In this document: positions 23,677-35,635 of the stretch, in pieces | Layout of the letters: every line of letters starts with the position of its first letter | Position numbering within the stretch: position 1 is the first letter of the stretch | Source of the DNA: Dillenia suffruticosa | Lineage: Eukaryota; Streptophyta; Magnoliopsida; Dilleniales; Dilleniaceae | Length of the DNA stretch: 64,000 bases | Direction: 5' to 3' | Assembly: GCA_033439265.1 (NCBI GenBank) | Contig: JAVTVX010000024.1 | Span: forward strand, 10,523,001 to 10,587,000 | Program-made: the position numbers and the translations under genes | Notes under the pieces: model-generated | Database searches by the model: none | Seen by the model: only the letters and a program-made list of their open reading frames with translations | Told to the model about the DNA's origin: nothing

Positions 23677-24514
23677 TAGGGCTGGAAACCGAGTTTTGTG
23701 AGACGGATTTTACAAAACTCGGGTTTGGCCCATTTAAAATTTTATAGGCCCAAACCTGAGTGCAGCTCAAGAAAGCTTGAATAATCAATACTCCAGTGGC
23801 AGTGACCATCGACCGAAATGTCTTCTTTGACCTTTTGACGATTCGATTTCATCTTTAGAGGTGAAGGACCAAGAGGAAAGTGCCAATTTTGAAGAGATTC
23901 TTCGGCCTCTTTGTTTCTCTGGCCATCTATTCGTTGCACATCCAACATCTTCATCCTTAGATTGATCTTCACCAACAAAAAAGAAGGAAAAAGAATTGAT
24001 CTACTGAAATTGCAATCACCTTCATCTCAGACTGAGGAGAGAAAGGGACTAATCAAGAAGGAAAAAGAAGGCCGATCAACCACTTTATAGGGATTGATCT
24101 TCATCTCATAGAGAGAAGAGAGAGAATAAGAGAGGGAAAAAAGATAGAGAGAGTGAGAGCGAGTGAGCAACAGAGTGAGAGGGAAAAAGAAGCATTGTCT
24201 CTGAGGGAAGAGAGGGAAGAGTGAGAGTAAGAGGGAGAGAGTGAGAGTGAGAGTGAGAGTGAGAGAGGGAAGAATGAGTGAGTGCTGTGTAATTATTGCA
24301 AAGGAAAGAGAGAGGTCATGAGTCACGCCACTTCTCTCCTCTATGTAATATATATATATATATATTATTTATTTAATTTTAAATGGACTGAGCCTAAAAA
24401 AACCGAGTTCACCGGTGTTCAGATTTGATAATGGGCCAAGTTTGATCCTAAAACGAGCCAAGCTCGACCCTTCAAAACGGGCCAAGTTTGGGCATGACCT
24501 AATTGTCAATCCTA
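23677..24514. mobile_element. hAT-like non-autonomous DNA transposon (838 bp)
   Basis: The left end reads TAGGGCTGGAAACC. The right end, inverted, reads TAGGATTGACAATT, which is like plant hAT ends. The 8 bp flanks are ATCACAAC (23,669-23,676) and ATTACAAC (24,515-24,522), a hAT-sized target duplication with one C/T change. The interior lacks a transposase frame and carries a purine-rich tract of GAGA/GAGTGA repeats at about 24,108-24,280. Confidence 0.7.
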
Positions 24515-24959
24515 ATTACAACAATTCCAAAGCAACCGGTTATGTACTATACACATATAACATTTGTACAATTAGTATACAATGAGTACACAAACTCAAA
24601 TTAGGATTTTATTCTAGGTAGGCCATAAAAGGTGTCCACCAAAATCAAAGTAGTTCAAACCAGTACAAATTGAGTTAAATCAGTCAAATTGTCCAAATCG
24701 GGTTAAATTGATCAAATTGGGTTATGCCTTGATGGTGCATGGTCTAACGACCCATTACCACTAGGCCAAAACTATCGGAGTCCATTAGATCAAAAGTCCA
24801 TGAACAATTGATTACGCTCTCAGTCTTTTAGTTGAGTGCTCTTTCAATCGAGTGCTCCAATTTATGCCTCTTGATTCTCTCGGTTTTACTCTCAAGAGAG
24901 ACCACCTATGACAAAACTTCTCGGTCATCCTAGCTCTCGACCCCCAGGCTTTTAGTTAC

Positions 24960-25255
24960 CCCACTCCTCAGTAGTTATGTTACATCAACATAGAAATAAC
25001 TCTAATATGTGATAAGTTCAACTTGAGATCATCTAATAAGAAAGAAAATCTCTAACAAATTTTAAACATTTCTTAAGCAAATATGAATCTCTCTTAGTCT
25101 TGGGGAACCCACTCCTCAGTAGTTATGTTACATCAACATAGAAATAACTCTATTATGTGATAAGTTCAACTTGAGATCATCTATTAAGAAAGAAAATCTC
25201 TAACAAATTTTAAACATTTCTTAAGCAAATATGAATCTCTCGTAGTCTTGCGGAA
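24960..25255 (+). repeat. ~146 bp tandem duplication inside the gypsy 5' LTR
   Basis: Two adjacent near-identical units start CCCACTCCTCAGTAGTTATG at about 24,960 and 25,109. Each runs through GAAATAACTCTA(A/T)TATGTG to ATGAATCTCTC. The 3' LTR carries a single, more diverged unit (about 28,140-28,260), so the duplication arose in, or was kept only by, the 5' LTR. Confidence 0.85.
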
Positions 25256-25814
25256 GTCTTCCTCAATAAGGAAACATGTCTCAATAGTTACTCCTAGTAA
25301 AACAAGGAATCCCTGTGACAACTTGAACTTTTTTTAATTGATAAAATTCTAAATCTCTTATAAATCTTAGACTATAGTTCCCATAATTTTGGAGGATTTA
25401 AAACAATCTCTTTATAAAAAAATTAGAATTTCTACACCTATAAAAGTATACGAGACTTGCCATACATGCATACTATATATATTTAGTACAGGTAACCTAT
25501 CATATATGTTCATTAACTCTACATTTCTCACAGAGAGATAGCACAAGGCTATTTTAAAGCTCTTTTCAATTTGTTTTTTATTTTCTTACAACTGCTCTTT
25601 CTGATTTGAGTATCAAAGTCTTTCGACAGTATTTGCAAGTTCCATCATTCTTGAAGGCCCAGAAGACTCCTCGATAGTAGTTCTACACTCGGGTCAGTAG
25701 AGCAGTTATCTGTGGAACAAAATCCACCTCCATCAGATTGGCGTCATCTCTGGGAACAGACTGACTATTTAATCAGCATACCTTGTACCTTGTCTTGTCG
25801 CCATTTCAATCACG

Positions 25815-26900
25815 ATGTCGCCCAGAAAAAAGAATGGAAACATTTCAAAAGTCATGTCTACGGTAGAAGAACAGATATCCAATTCCATAGACACTCCTTT
25901 ACCAGCACCTCTCAAAATCAACAGGATATTTCGACCATCCACTACCAGCATCAAACAAAAATGCTCCTCCTGGAAAATCCCCATTCACCACCACGCAACT
26001 TCAAGACCAACTAGTTCTACCTGTTGCTCAAGCCTCTCTTGATAAAGTTTACTACATAGAGATGGAAAGGCTTGAATTAAAAATACTGAGGATGAGCAAA
26101 TAGTTAGAAGAGTTTAGTCGGGCTCACCAATAAGAAGGATCATCCTCCCCTAGGGTTAGAGCAATCGCACATTCACAGGCTCCAACCTCAAGGCACTGAG
26201 AGCCCTCAGTTACCTCTCAACACGATTCAAATAACCTAAGGAAGCAGATTGAGGATCTTATGGCTGCTGATTTGAAATGCGCTGGTGCATGAAAAGAAGA
26301 TGTCACCCAATATGCCGCCAATCTCTTTCCTTTCGATCCTAAAGTCTCTACTGAACCAATACCACGAGATGTATTCCTCCCTCCTATGAAAAGGTAAGAT
26401 GGTACTACCAACTTCCATGACCATGCAGCCTAGTTTGTGATAGTTATGATTTCAAGGGACATGCCAGACATGGCCATATCCAATCACTTTCACACAACCT
26501 TGAAGGGTAACATTCTGATATGGGTTTAATTTACTCTCTCTATTCAGTATTAGAAACTTTTCCCAATAGTTCAAAACTCATTTTGTGATTAGTCAAGGAG
26601 CCAAAAAGAAATCTACCTCCCCCCTGTCTCTATGGCAAATGGACAACAAACTCTTAAGAGATTTCTTAGACAAGTTCAAAAACGAGATGATAAAGGTATT
26701 TATTCATGATCATCATGTAACAGAGAAAACAAAAGCTTAGGTCTAAGTTTGACTCTTGCTCTCTCAGTTTGGACGACTCAAGGAGGCTCTAATACTTCAT
26801 CTCTCGTTATGATATAATCAGAGATAACTCAAAACTCAAGTCTTTTAGAGACTTCATCGACATGATTAGCCTTAACATGCAACGAAAATATGATTTGCAA
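25815..26900 (+). pseudogene. Gypsy gag remnant (retrotransposon gag domain)
   Basis: Broken frames on the plus strand encode gag-like text: the start MSPRKKNGNISKVMSTVEE, then PIPRDVFLPPMKR, TNFHDHAA.FVIVMISRD and MPDMAISNHFHTTLKGNI, the order expected for the gag domain of plant Tat elements. Several in-frame stops and shifts make it non-functional. No zinc knuckle or pol domains follow before the 3' LTR. Confidence 0.65.
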
Positions 26901-28696
26901 CAAAGTTCACACATAAAAGAAATCGGAAAATTCAACATTTGAATCTTTCAGCACAATAGAGCAATGAGAACATGACGTGATTAAGAAAACAAGTTCTATA
27001 TTTATTCATCGACATCTTTATAGAGTTAATCAGAATCTATACAAGCAAAAGTAAAACCAGCAAGGGTATTGAACTACAGCTCAATGTTTACAAATCAAGA
27101 GTACATAAGTTGGGATGGGGGAAATACGAAGGAAATAAAATACACTAAGTGGAAATAGTGGAGAAAGAGACAAATAAACTGCATCAAGATGCTTCTCCTC
27201 CCTTGCTCCCTTCCCCAGCATTGCAGCCAAAGTCGCTGACGATTATAGGAGGAGGACGGGATAACTCCGCAGCTGACCAGGATCATTCTCCCAATTCCAC
27301 CTTCGTATATTTCATTTTCCCCTATGATCTTGCAGGGAAAACGTTTTAACCTTCTAAAGGACTCCAACAAGGAAGGCAGAATGTCCCCACCCACTGCAAG
27401 GTCTCTTGAAACACCAATGTCAGGTCATCACAACAAATTTCTCATGAATTCCATGATAGAATCTTACATTGGCAGTTTTCCTGTTAATGGAAGCTCATAT
27501 CAATAGCTCTGCAACTATCTTCTAAAATCATCTCTACTCTCATATTTTTTAAGCATCCCTATTTTTTCACACATTTTGTCTCTCATCAAGCAAAAAACTA
27601 AGTCTATAGCCTCATCTCATCCAATGAATTAGCAAAACTCTACCAAAAGGCCTTCTCCATTTATAACCACAAGAAGTGTGTTCAATATGCTTTTTATAAA
27701 TCGAAATGGCACGCTTTGCAATTGAAGTAGTACCTTTCGTATTTAATGATCTATTATCATATATTTTCCACTCACTTTACTTTCACGCCCATTCCACTTA
27801 CCTGAAACCACTCTCTCTTTCCATGTGCTTTCAAACCTTTCAACTTCCATTACTTTACTCCTAATACTATTTCTTCGAACTAGCTTTAGAAGTGGAGGAC
27901 AAATGATAGTACATGATCTAACGGTCCATTATAAAAAACCTATGAGCTATTGAGCTCAATAGGCCATAATTATAAAGCCCATGGATTGCCGAGAACTCCC
28001 GGTTCAACACTTTCTCGGTCATTTCTTTATTTCTCTTTCTATACACTTTGTTAACTCAACCTCTCAATCTTTCGATCATTCCAACTCACGGCCTCTGAAC
28101 CTCTCGGTTGTTCACACTCCTTATTAGATACTTTCTGTCAATATAAAAGTAATTCCATTATGCAATAAGTTCAACTTGTGATTATCCAATAAGAAAAGAA
28201 ATTTCTAACAACTTTAAAGTTTACTTAATCTGATACGAATCTCCCATAGTCTTGGGAAAACCTTCATCAAGAAGGAAGCAAACTTCTATTGCAATTTGAA
28301 TTTAAATCTTCTAAAAATCTTTGATTACAGTTTCTGTAATCTCAAAAAAATTTTAGTAATCGCTTTACAAGGAAACTTGGGTTTCTATATCCCTAAACGC
28401 GTATAAGACTTACCATGTATACATGTTATATATACTCAGGATAGGTAACTAGTCAGATATGTTCAATATTCCTACACTTAACACACAGAGGCAACACATA
28501 ACTATTTTACGTGGTTTGTTTTTTATTCTTTTTTATCAATTTTTCTAATTTGAGTATCAAAGTCTCCTCACGAAAGTAACCCTCCAACGGTATTTGTAAG
28601 TCCTAGCACTCACGAAGGTCTAAAAGACTCCTCAATATTGGTTTCTCACTCGAGTCAACAAAACAATTATCTGCAAAGCAAAATTTACCTCCATTA

Positions 28697-28946
28697 AATT
28701 AAAAGCCCAAGAGGCCATGAGCTTCCATACACCAATCTTACTAGGCTTTTTCATTAACTTGGCCATGGTTATTGCCGGACTACAACAAATGTAGTCAAGA
28801 AAATTAGAGGCAAAACAATGACAAAAAATTGCTCCAAACTCCAAAGAAGTAGAGAGACGCCACTTTACTTGAGCTCTTTGGGTGCTATCAGTAACCTCCT
28901 TTGCAAGGATCCCAATAAAACCCACAGAGATCATGATTAGCAACAA
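28697..28946 (-). pseudogene. Fragment of an unidentified membrane-protein-like gene
   Basis: A minus-strand frame encodes about 80 residues outside the LTR, beginning MLLIMISVGFIGILAKEV, with hydrophobic and Cys-rich stretches such as ASNFLDYICCSP and MAKLMKKPSKIGVWKLMASW. Its 3' end runs directly into the gypsy 3' LTR at 28,696, so the insertion truncates it. No start context, introns or upstream exons could be placed. I do not recognise the family, and it may be a dead gene piece or chance frame. Confidence 0.3.
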
Positions 28947-29676
28947 AATGATGTGGCATAAGAGTAACTAAATTGACCTGTACTAGATACTAAACCATAT
29001 AGATTATTATAGGAAAAATCAATGACGGTTAAGCTTTCCTTAATAATATCAAGTGGTTTAGGATCCTCATATTTGTAATCCCACCGAAAATCTCACCCAA
29101 TAAGCCCATTCCTACAATGATCAACAAATGTAAGTAACTTACCATCTCAAACAACTAATACAATCTCCCGATTTCATTGAATCACTTACCGTAAATTAAT
29201 ATTTAATAGTCTAATGATTCCCAATTTTATAAATATTGAATCACTTACCATAAATTCTCTGGTAAAATAATTATCTTACAATTCATAGGGTAACACTAGA
29301 AGTCCCAAAAGTCTTTCACAAATAGACTCATTGAGAAAATTTTTACCTATTTTTATTTTATCCTATAACAGACAGTTTTCAAATGATTTAACAATAACGT
29401 TGGTCCGAATATTCTTGAAAGTGATTAAGAATTTAAGACAGTCGCTGGAAGATATGTTTAGGAGGAGTTATTTTCTATTACAACTATTGTGTTATGAAAT
29501 ATGTGATTAATAACCCCCACATTGCTGTGAGTAAGAATTTAAATTTTTAAATATAGATAATTATAATATTAATTTAGGTATAAACTCTTTAAGGAAGTCA
29601 CTATTTTAGTTTATATATATATAGCCTTTGAACATATTGTCCGATCTATATTCGTGCCAAACAAATGTAGCATTTA
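28947..29676. other. Intergenic DNA between two retrotransposons
   Basis: No gene seen. A block at about 29,420-29,500 resembles one at about 43,283-43,345 on the far side of the copia element (shared phrases like GGAAGATAT and ATTACAA.TATTGT), possibly an old dispersed repeat. Confidence 0.4.
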
Positions 29677-30699
29677 TGTTAGAAAATGCCTACGAGGGGC
29701 ATTTTGGTAATTTTAAGATAATGAGGTAACTCTCATTATCTCATTAACCATGCCATTAACCACCCATAAAAGTCTCCCTAATTAACCCTAATGAAGACTA
29801 CATGAATGCTTCTCTTCCTCATAAGTGAGATTTTGGGGGGAACATCATGGAGGGGCCAGGGTTTACACACATTCCTCTAGAGAGAGAAAAAAATTTAGGG
29901 ATGAGAAATTTTTGTGTATGAAAATTTCTCCAATCATTGGAGATCACAAGACTTAAGGTTTGAGGCGTCGTAGTATTGTGATGGTGGTTTGATCCCGTTA
30001 TCACCATCCCGACCATGCAATCCATTCGAGAGATTTAGCGACTTGGTTGGAATTTGAAGACCGACCCCATTGAGGTATTTATCTCAGAAATTATTATCTA
30101 TTTACTACACTTCCGTATACTCATGTTGTATCGATTAAATCCAATATTGGTATCAAAGCGTGATTGGATTTAATTAAAAAAAATTTCAAAATTTTTGAGC
30201 ATAAAATAAGTAGGGTAAAAAATTTTGGATCTAAATCACGGATGAGTTTTATGAATCTGAGTACACCGCAGGAACACTTATTGGCCAAGGATTACAAAAA
30301 TGATTTTTACTAAATTTTTCGAATATTTTTAGGCCATAAAAAGTCCGGTCAAAGTTTGCAACTGTACGGACTTTAAAAGCTTAGATCTATGGCTTTAGAG
30401 AGCAAACTGATCTATGCGAATGGTTTATACGTGTTCTTCATGCATAGATCTACATAATGATGCATTTTATTGTGAGTTTCGGTTGTCAAAAATTAAGTTT
30501 CAAAAATGGCCGCAGAGGGCCGAAACTTGGATACTAAATTTACCAAGATGAGGGCTTAAATCTAACTAAAATCAAGTCAAAGACAATTGGATGATGTTTA
30601 ATAGCAATTTTCTGGCGAAAACCGTGTAAAAAATAGCCCGAAAATGAGTTTTTCGGCATTCGAGTCGAAAGACCAAGTTGCAAAACCTGTCGGGCAAAG

Positions 30700-31120
30700 A
30701 AGATCCGGCCCAGACCTGTGGACGCCTGCATTACACGTGCGAGGAGGCACGTCTAGTCAGCAGGGAGATAGCGTGTGAGATGCACGCGCCAAGCATGAAG
30801 CATTAAGCTAGCGCGTGACGTTCACTCACGCTAAGGCACGTAAACAGTCTTAGGGTGATCCAGGTCGGAGCAGATATGGGTCAGGGCCCTAACTCGGGAA
30901 GTGACTCAGCACGTGTGGGACACGCGCTATGACTGGGCTTGGCACGTGTGGGCATGTCTGAGTCCTGTAGTGCATCTAGCGCATGGGCCAGATTGTATCC
31001 CGCGCGTAGAGGCACGTAAGGAACGCACTGCGTGTCTGGCATGTGCCCCAAGCTGTTGGTGGCACGTGGCAGCATGTGGAGGTATGCCGGGACCATGATG
31101 GCACGACAGGTCGTCTGGAA
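30700..31120. other. GC-rich leader segment of the outer copia element
   Basis: This stretch is much richer in G+C than its surroundings, with many GCACGT and ACGCGC motifs (for example GGCACGTGTGGGCATG at about 30,940). It lies between the 5' LTR and the first gag remnants. Frames on both strands here are composition artefacts. Confidence 0.6.
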
Positions 31121-32084
31121 TTGGATTTTTCAAATTTTTTAATGGTCCCACCTCTATATATGTGACTTTTTATGGATTTTTATATACCGAATCTTGGTCT
31201 GAATGATAAGATGCGATTTTAGGTTGTGGTATATGGTGTTCATCGACTCATAAGCTCATTTTGGGATGTATACTCGAGTCATTTTGGATTTGTTGATTTG
31301 AAAGATACACAAAAATATAAGAATAAGTATTACCAAGTCACAAAAATCTCTATTATTGTATTAAAAACTGTCGTATTAGATTTTTGTAAAAAAATAAACT
31401 AAATGATATACTCTACAAGATTTCATACTGGTAGATTCAGTTTACTCTTGAGAATCAAAATCTATTTGAGATTCTGAGACACGAGATGGTGGGCCCTGGG
31501 GAGGGTACCACACCTTAGAATAAACGAGATAAGGTGGTCTATCATGTGTGGAAGAAAAGGATAGTCAAGTTAGGGCAATCCTCGTTAGCAGCATGTACGA
31601 TAACTTGTTCCTATTCTATAAGCATTATCCTACAGATATATCGGTTAGACTCGCCTTAAAAGAGCATTATGTTACTCTCTTCAGCTCTTAATGTGAGGAT
31701 ATAGAAGAAAAGAACTAATCATATAATGATACAACATTTTATATAAATGTCGAGTATGATCACCAAGTTAAAGAATACGAACAAACCCATTTTGGATGAA
31801 ATTCAGGTACTAAATGTGATCCAGTCTTTTACCTGATTCATAAGAAACCATGAAAACTTATCTCACGAATGATCAGAGTGTTCGTACTTTCGCTAATATG
31901 AACAGGCATAATGAGCTCAAGGAGGAGCACCTGGAGGTGAGTAGGTAGCACTCGGATCATGCTCATACAGTGAAGTCGAGTAAGAACTCCCATGGCGCCA
32001 AACCAATGGCATAAGCATGTGAAGTAGATTGAGGTCTAGGCAATGAGAAACCATCCGAGAAAACCGACAACAAAGTACAAAAGC

Positions 32085-33049
32085 GCTGGAAGAAGGAGTT
32101 TGATAAGACCAATGCAAAGTTTTATGCCTGAGGTAAACTTGGTCATTTCGCTCATGAGTGTGACGAGTGGAAAGAATTCCCATGAGTGTGACGAGTGGAA
32201 AGAATTCCCTTCTTCCTTACGTGGCTTGAGCTTTGTCTTATCTATTGCGATGCTCACTAATTTCTCTCCTTTGTGGATTATAAAATCAAGATCCACCAAC
32301 CACGTAACTCTGGACAGGAGCACGTAAATAGAGTTCCGCGGAGTGAATTCTCAAGTTAGGAGGATTTACGTAAGGGACAGAATATTTGTCGTCATCGGAG
32401 GAATCAGCACTTACTATGATGTTCTTTATACTCCGAGTATTTGACGGAACTTGAATTTAGTACCTTGTCTAAGATCAACTAGGTTATGCAAGAAAATCAT
32501 CTAATTTAATAAATACGACAATTCTTTGAAATGTTCTAGTTTTATCTATGATGGATTGTATGCACTGGGGCTGCTCCTTCTAATTGTTTTCTTGTTATTC
32601 CTCTATTGCCTTTACATCTGATTGCGTAGATGATCATATAAACGAGTGGCATAGTAGACATGGACATATAAGGCAAGAGATGATGAACTATTTAACGAGT
32701 GGTTTGTTAGACCTGCTAACTAAATTCGAGTTATCCGTATGTAAGTTTTGCCTAGTCGACAAAACGATAAAAAAGCCATTTGGTAATGCAATGAGAGTTG
32801 GGACTTCATTTAGTTGGTCCACTCCGATATTTGTGGTCTTATGAAAATGAGAGCCTGAAATGGAGCCATGTACTTGATGATGTTCATAAACGCTTACACG
32901 CGTTTCGGTTTGTTTATCTGATCTCGCACAAGTTTGAAGTATCGAAATGTTTCAGGAGATTTATTAGCGAGATTGAGAATTAGTTAGATTTGTGAGAGAA
33001 AACTCTTAAAACCGATAGGTGGTGCGAATATTTGTCAGAACGACACTAT
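32085..33049 (+). pseudogene. Outer copia: gag zinc knuckle, pre-integrase and integrase start
   Basis: At about 32,105-32,170 a decayed CCHC knuckle reads GKLGHFAHECDE after a stop that replaces the expected first part. It is followed by a 28 bp tandem duplication. At 32,640-32,800 the pre-integrase region reads EWHSRHGHIRQEMMNYL and then LSVCKFCLVDKTIKKPFGNA, matching the copia GAG-pre-integrase pattern (HxxxH, CxxC). The integrase begins near 32,850 with repeated frame breaks and is cut at about 33,050 by the nested element. Its other half resumes at about 38,935. Confidence 0.75.
32153..32208 (+). repeat. 28 bp perfect tandem duplication
   Basis: Two identical adjacent 28 bp units begin CATGAGTGTGACGAGTGG at 32,153 and 32,181, right after the zinc knuckle of the outer copia gag. 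A 28 bp unit shifts the reading frame. Confidence 0.95.
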
Positions 33050-33056
33050 TGGCCTA

Positions 33057-33270
33057 ATAGAGTTTTGATGATGAGTGGTTAGAAGAAAAATAGTTCAAAA
33101 ATATAAGAAAATCGATAAGAAAGTTCAGAATCCTATAGTACAGGTCGACCTGCTTAGAAAATACATCGACCTGTGATATTCACACACACAGATCAACCCA
33201 TTTGATGCTCTTATTGACCTGAGCCAAATGTCTTCTATTAGAAACATAAGGCGGAACACTTTAACCCACA
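33057..33270 (+). repeat. Truncated left LTR start of the nested element
   Basis: About 210 bp matches the first part of the LTR at 36,836, including GTACAGGTCGACCTGCTTAG and GACCTGAGCCAAATGT. The homology then stops, shortly before a 15 bp perfect inverted repeat (33,296-33,310 and 33,324-33,338) and the start of the inverted RT remnant. Confidence 0.8.
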
Positions 33271-33324
33271 TAAGCACACATCGAGGAGCCCACATAAGCT
33301 CCTAGAGCTTGCTCTTTCATACTA

Positions 33325-33620
33325 AGCTCTAGGAGCTTGCTTCAGACCATATAATGATTTGGTTAATTTGTACACATATTCAAGATACTTAGAATCTTCA
33401 AAACCAGGGTTGTTTGACATATACTATCTCATTCAAATAAATATTCAGAAATACACTTTTGACATCCATTTGGTAAAGCTTAAAATTCATGAAATAAGAG
33501 AAGGAAATCAATATTCTTATGGTTTCTAATCTTGCTACTGGAGCATACGTTTCATCGTAATCAATTCCTTTCTCTTGACTGTAACCTTTAGCCACTAATC
33601 TTACTTTGTTTCTTGTGATT
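33325..33620 (-). pseudogene. Nested copia: reverse transcriptase fragment
   Basis: The minus-strand frame 33,398-33,595 reads [20 protein letters not shown] followed by [20 protein letters not shown], the hallmark N-terminal part of copia RT. It runs after frame breaks into YGLKQAPRA at about 33,330, where the sequence stops at the inverted repeat. The YVDD catalytic region and RNase H are missing. Confidence 0.9.
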
Positions 33621-34200
33621 GTACCAAATTCATCAAGTTTGTTTCTGAAAACTCATTTAGTTCCAATTACTGATTGATCTATCGGTCTAAGCACAAATTC
33701 CATACTTTATTTCTCTCAAACTGATTCAATTCATCTTGTATTGCCATAATCCAATGTTCTTCTCCTAAGACTTCATCCACATTTTTGGGTTCATTCTAAG
33801 AGATAAAAGTTACATACTCGTATTGATTTTGGATTGCAGATCTGGTTCTTACTCCTAAGCTAATACTCCCAATTATGTTATCTGAATTTACGTCTTTCCT
33901 AATCTGAGGTATTTGATCTCTTGCTCCTGTTGGTTTCATTTCTTTCCTCCTACATCGTAAGATCATTTGACTCATTTTTTTGATTATTTATTTCATCAGA
34001 CAAACTAATATCATTTAGCTTTTTAGATACATCTTCATTATCCAACATTCTTTGATTGATATCATTTTCTTCATCAACTCTACATGAATTAACTCCTCCA
34101 CTATTATGGTCTTTTTATTGTAGACTTTATAAGCTTTGCTTGCTAAAGAATAACCCAAAAAAATTCTTTCATCACTTTTGGTATCAAATTTTCCTAATAC

Positions 34201-34644
34201 TTATTTTCTATTATTTAAAACAAAACATTTGTATCCAAACACTTTAAAGTATAATATATTTGGTTTCCTTCTTTTGTAAAGTTCATAAGGAGTTTTCTTT
34301 AAAATTGGTCTCACTTGTACTCTATTCAAAATGTAGCATGATGTGTTCACTGTTTCTGCCCAAAAGAAATTAAGTAAATTATTTTCACAAATCATTATTT
34401 TAACCATTTCTTGGAGGATTCTATTTTTCCTTTCTGCCACTCCATTTTGCTGAGATGTCCTATGAGCTGAGAAGTTATGGTCAATACCATAATGATTGCA
34501 GAATTCATCTATGGTTTTGTTTTCAAATTCCTTGCTATGATCACTTCTAATGCTCTTAATAGACATTTCCTTCTCATTTTGAATTTTCTTGCATAGCCTA
34601 ATGAATGCCTCACTAGCTTCTTCCTTTTTGGCAAGAAATAGCAT
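34201..34644 (-). pseudogene. Nested copia: integrase core fragment
   Basis: This 147-residue open frame carries integrase landmarks: IRSDHSKEFENKTIDEFC with the second catalytic Asp, HRTSQQNGVAERKNRILQ with the conserved Glu, and KKTPYELYKRRKPNILYFKV. It has lost its N-terminal zinc-binding part, whose remnants (CDVYMKGKQTKTSFK) lie upstream at 34,730-34,933 in broken frames. Part of an inactive polyprotein. Confidence 0.9.
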
Positions 34645-34729
34645 TCATGTGCATCAAGAATAATCATCAATGATTACAAAATCATAATATTTTTCTCCTA
34701 AACTTTGTGTTCTAATAAGTCCAAATAAA

Positions 34730-35154
34730 TCAATATGAAAAAGTTCTAAAGGATTTCCTGTTGACACAGTTTTTAGATTTAAAAGATGTTTTTGTTTGCT
34801 TTCCTTTCATATATACATCACACAATTTGTTCTTTTCAAATTTCAATTTTGGAAGTCCCTTAACTATATCTTTCCTAACTAATTTTGAAATTGTGTCCAT
34901 GCTAACATTTCCTAATTTTATAGCCATAGCCATGAAGAATTCTTATTCACAGCAACTAGACATGATTCATTTGAGGGTTCTAAGAGATTTAGATCAATTG
35001 CATATATGTTTTCTCTTATATAACCAGTAAATTTTATAAGTCTAGAGGATTTTTCAATAATGGAGCATGTATCAGCTTCAAACAGTACAAAATAGCCTTT
35101 GTCACACAGTTGGCTAACACTTAGTAAGCTAAATTTCAATCCAAAAATAAGCAA
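34730..35154 (-). pseudogene. Nested copia: protease tail and pre-integrase remnant
   Basis: The minus-strand frame 34,918-35,154 reads FSLLSVSQLCDKGYFVLFEA, the phrase that follows the copia protease. The next frame contains the GLPKLKFEKNKLCDVYMKGK type of pre-integrase text. Frame breaks separate them from the integrase and from gag. Confidence 0.75.
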
Positions 35155-35635
35155 TACATTTTAAATTTGAGATTCAGAAGACTTACCTCCAATATTGCCT
35201 ATGCCGATAGCCTTTCCTTTTGAATTGTCTCCAAACATGACTTTTCCTTATTTCTTGCTTTCAAGATGTGAGAATTTCGATGTGTCTTCGATCTTGTATC
35301 TTGAGCATCCATTGTCAATGCACCACACAAACTTGTCGGGAGACTCTCTTGACTTTAAGCACATCTGTAGTGAGAAACAATCACACCTTTGCCTTTGGTA
35401 CCCATATCTTTTTCAGTCCGGCCGAGTTAGCTTTGAAATTATCTTTGGGGATCCATTTTAAGGTTGTTCTTGAGGAGTTCAGAAACTAGCAATCATAAAT
35501 CGAGTGTTCATTCTTCTTACAGTGGGTGCAATATCTTATTAGTGCTCTTGGTTTCTTAATGTTGTTTAAAGCCATGTTTTTAAACTTGCAGATTTCAGAT
35601 TTATGCCCCATTTTCATGGACGGGTGACATCTTTC

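Larger units (their letters stand above)
24730..28696 (+). mobile_element. Ty3/gypsy LTR retrotransposon, Tat-like, internally deleted
   Basis: The 5' LTR is about 24,730-25,735 (starts TGATGGTGCATGGTC, ends CCTCCATCA). The 3' LTR is about 27,904-28,696 (starts TGATAGTACATGATC, ends CCTCCATTA). They share many blocks but differ in length, mainly through a tandem duplication in the 5' LTR. ATTGGCGTCATCTCTGGGAA directly follows the 5' LTR, matching the primer-binding region of plant Tat-type elements. A broken gag follows; protease, RT and integrase are missing. GTGGAGGACAAA before the 3' LTR could be the polypurine tract. The flanks (TGCCT and AATTA) do not match, so no target duplication is seen. 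Confidence 0.8.

Noticed and set aside
25712..26042. Host genes in overlapping frames
   Set aside because: They lie directly after a primer-binding site in a gypsy element and lead into gag text; they are leader and gag remnants.
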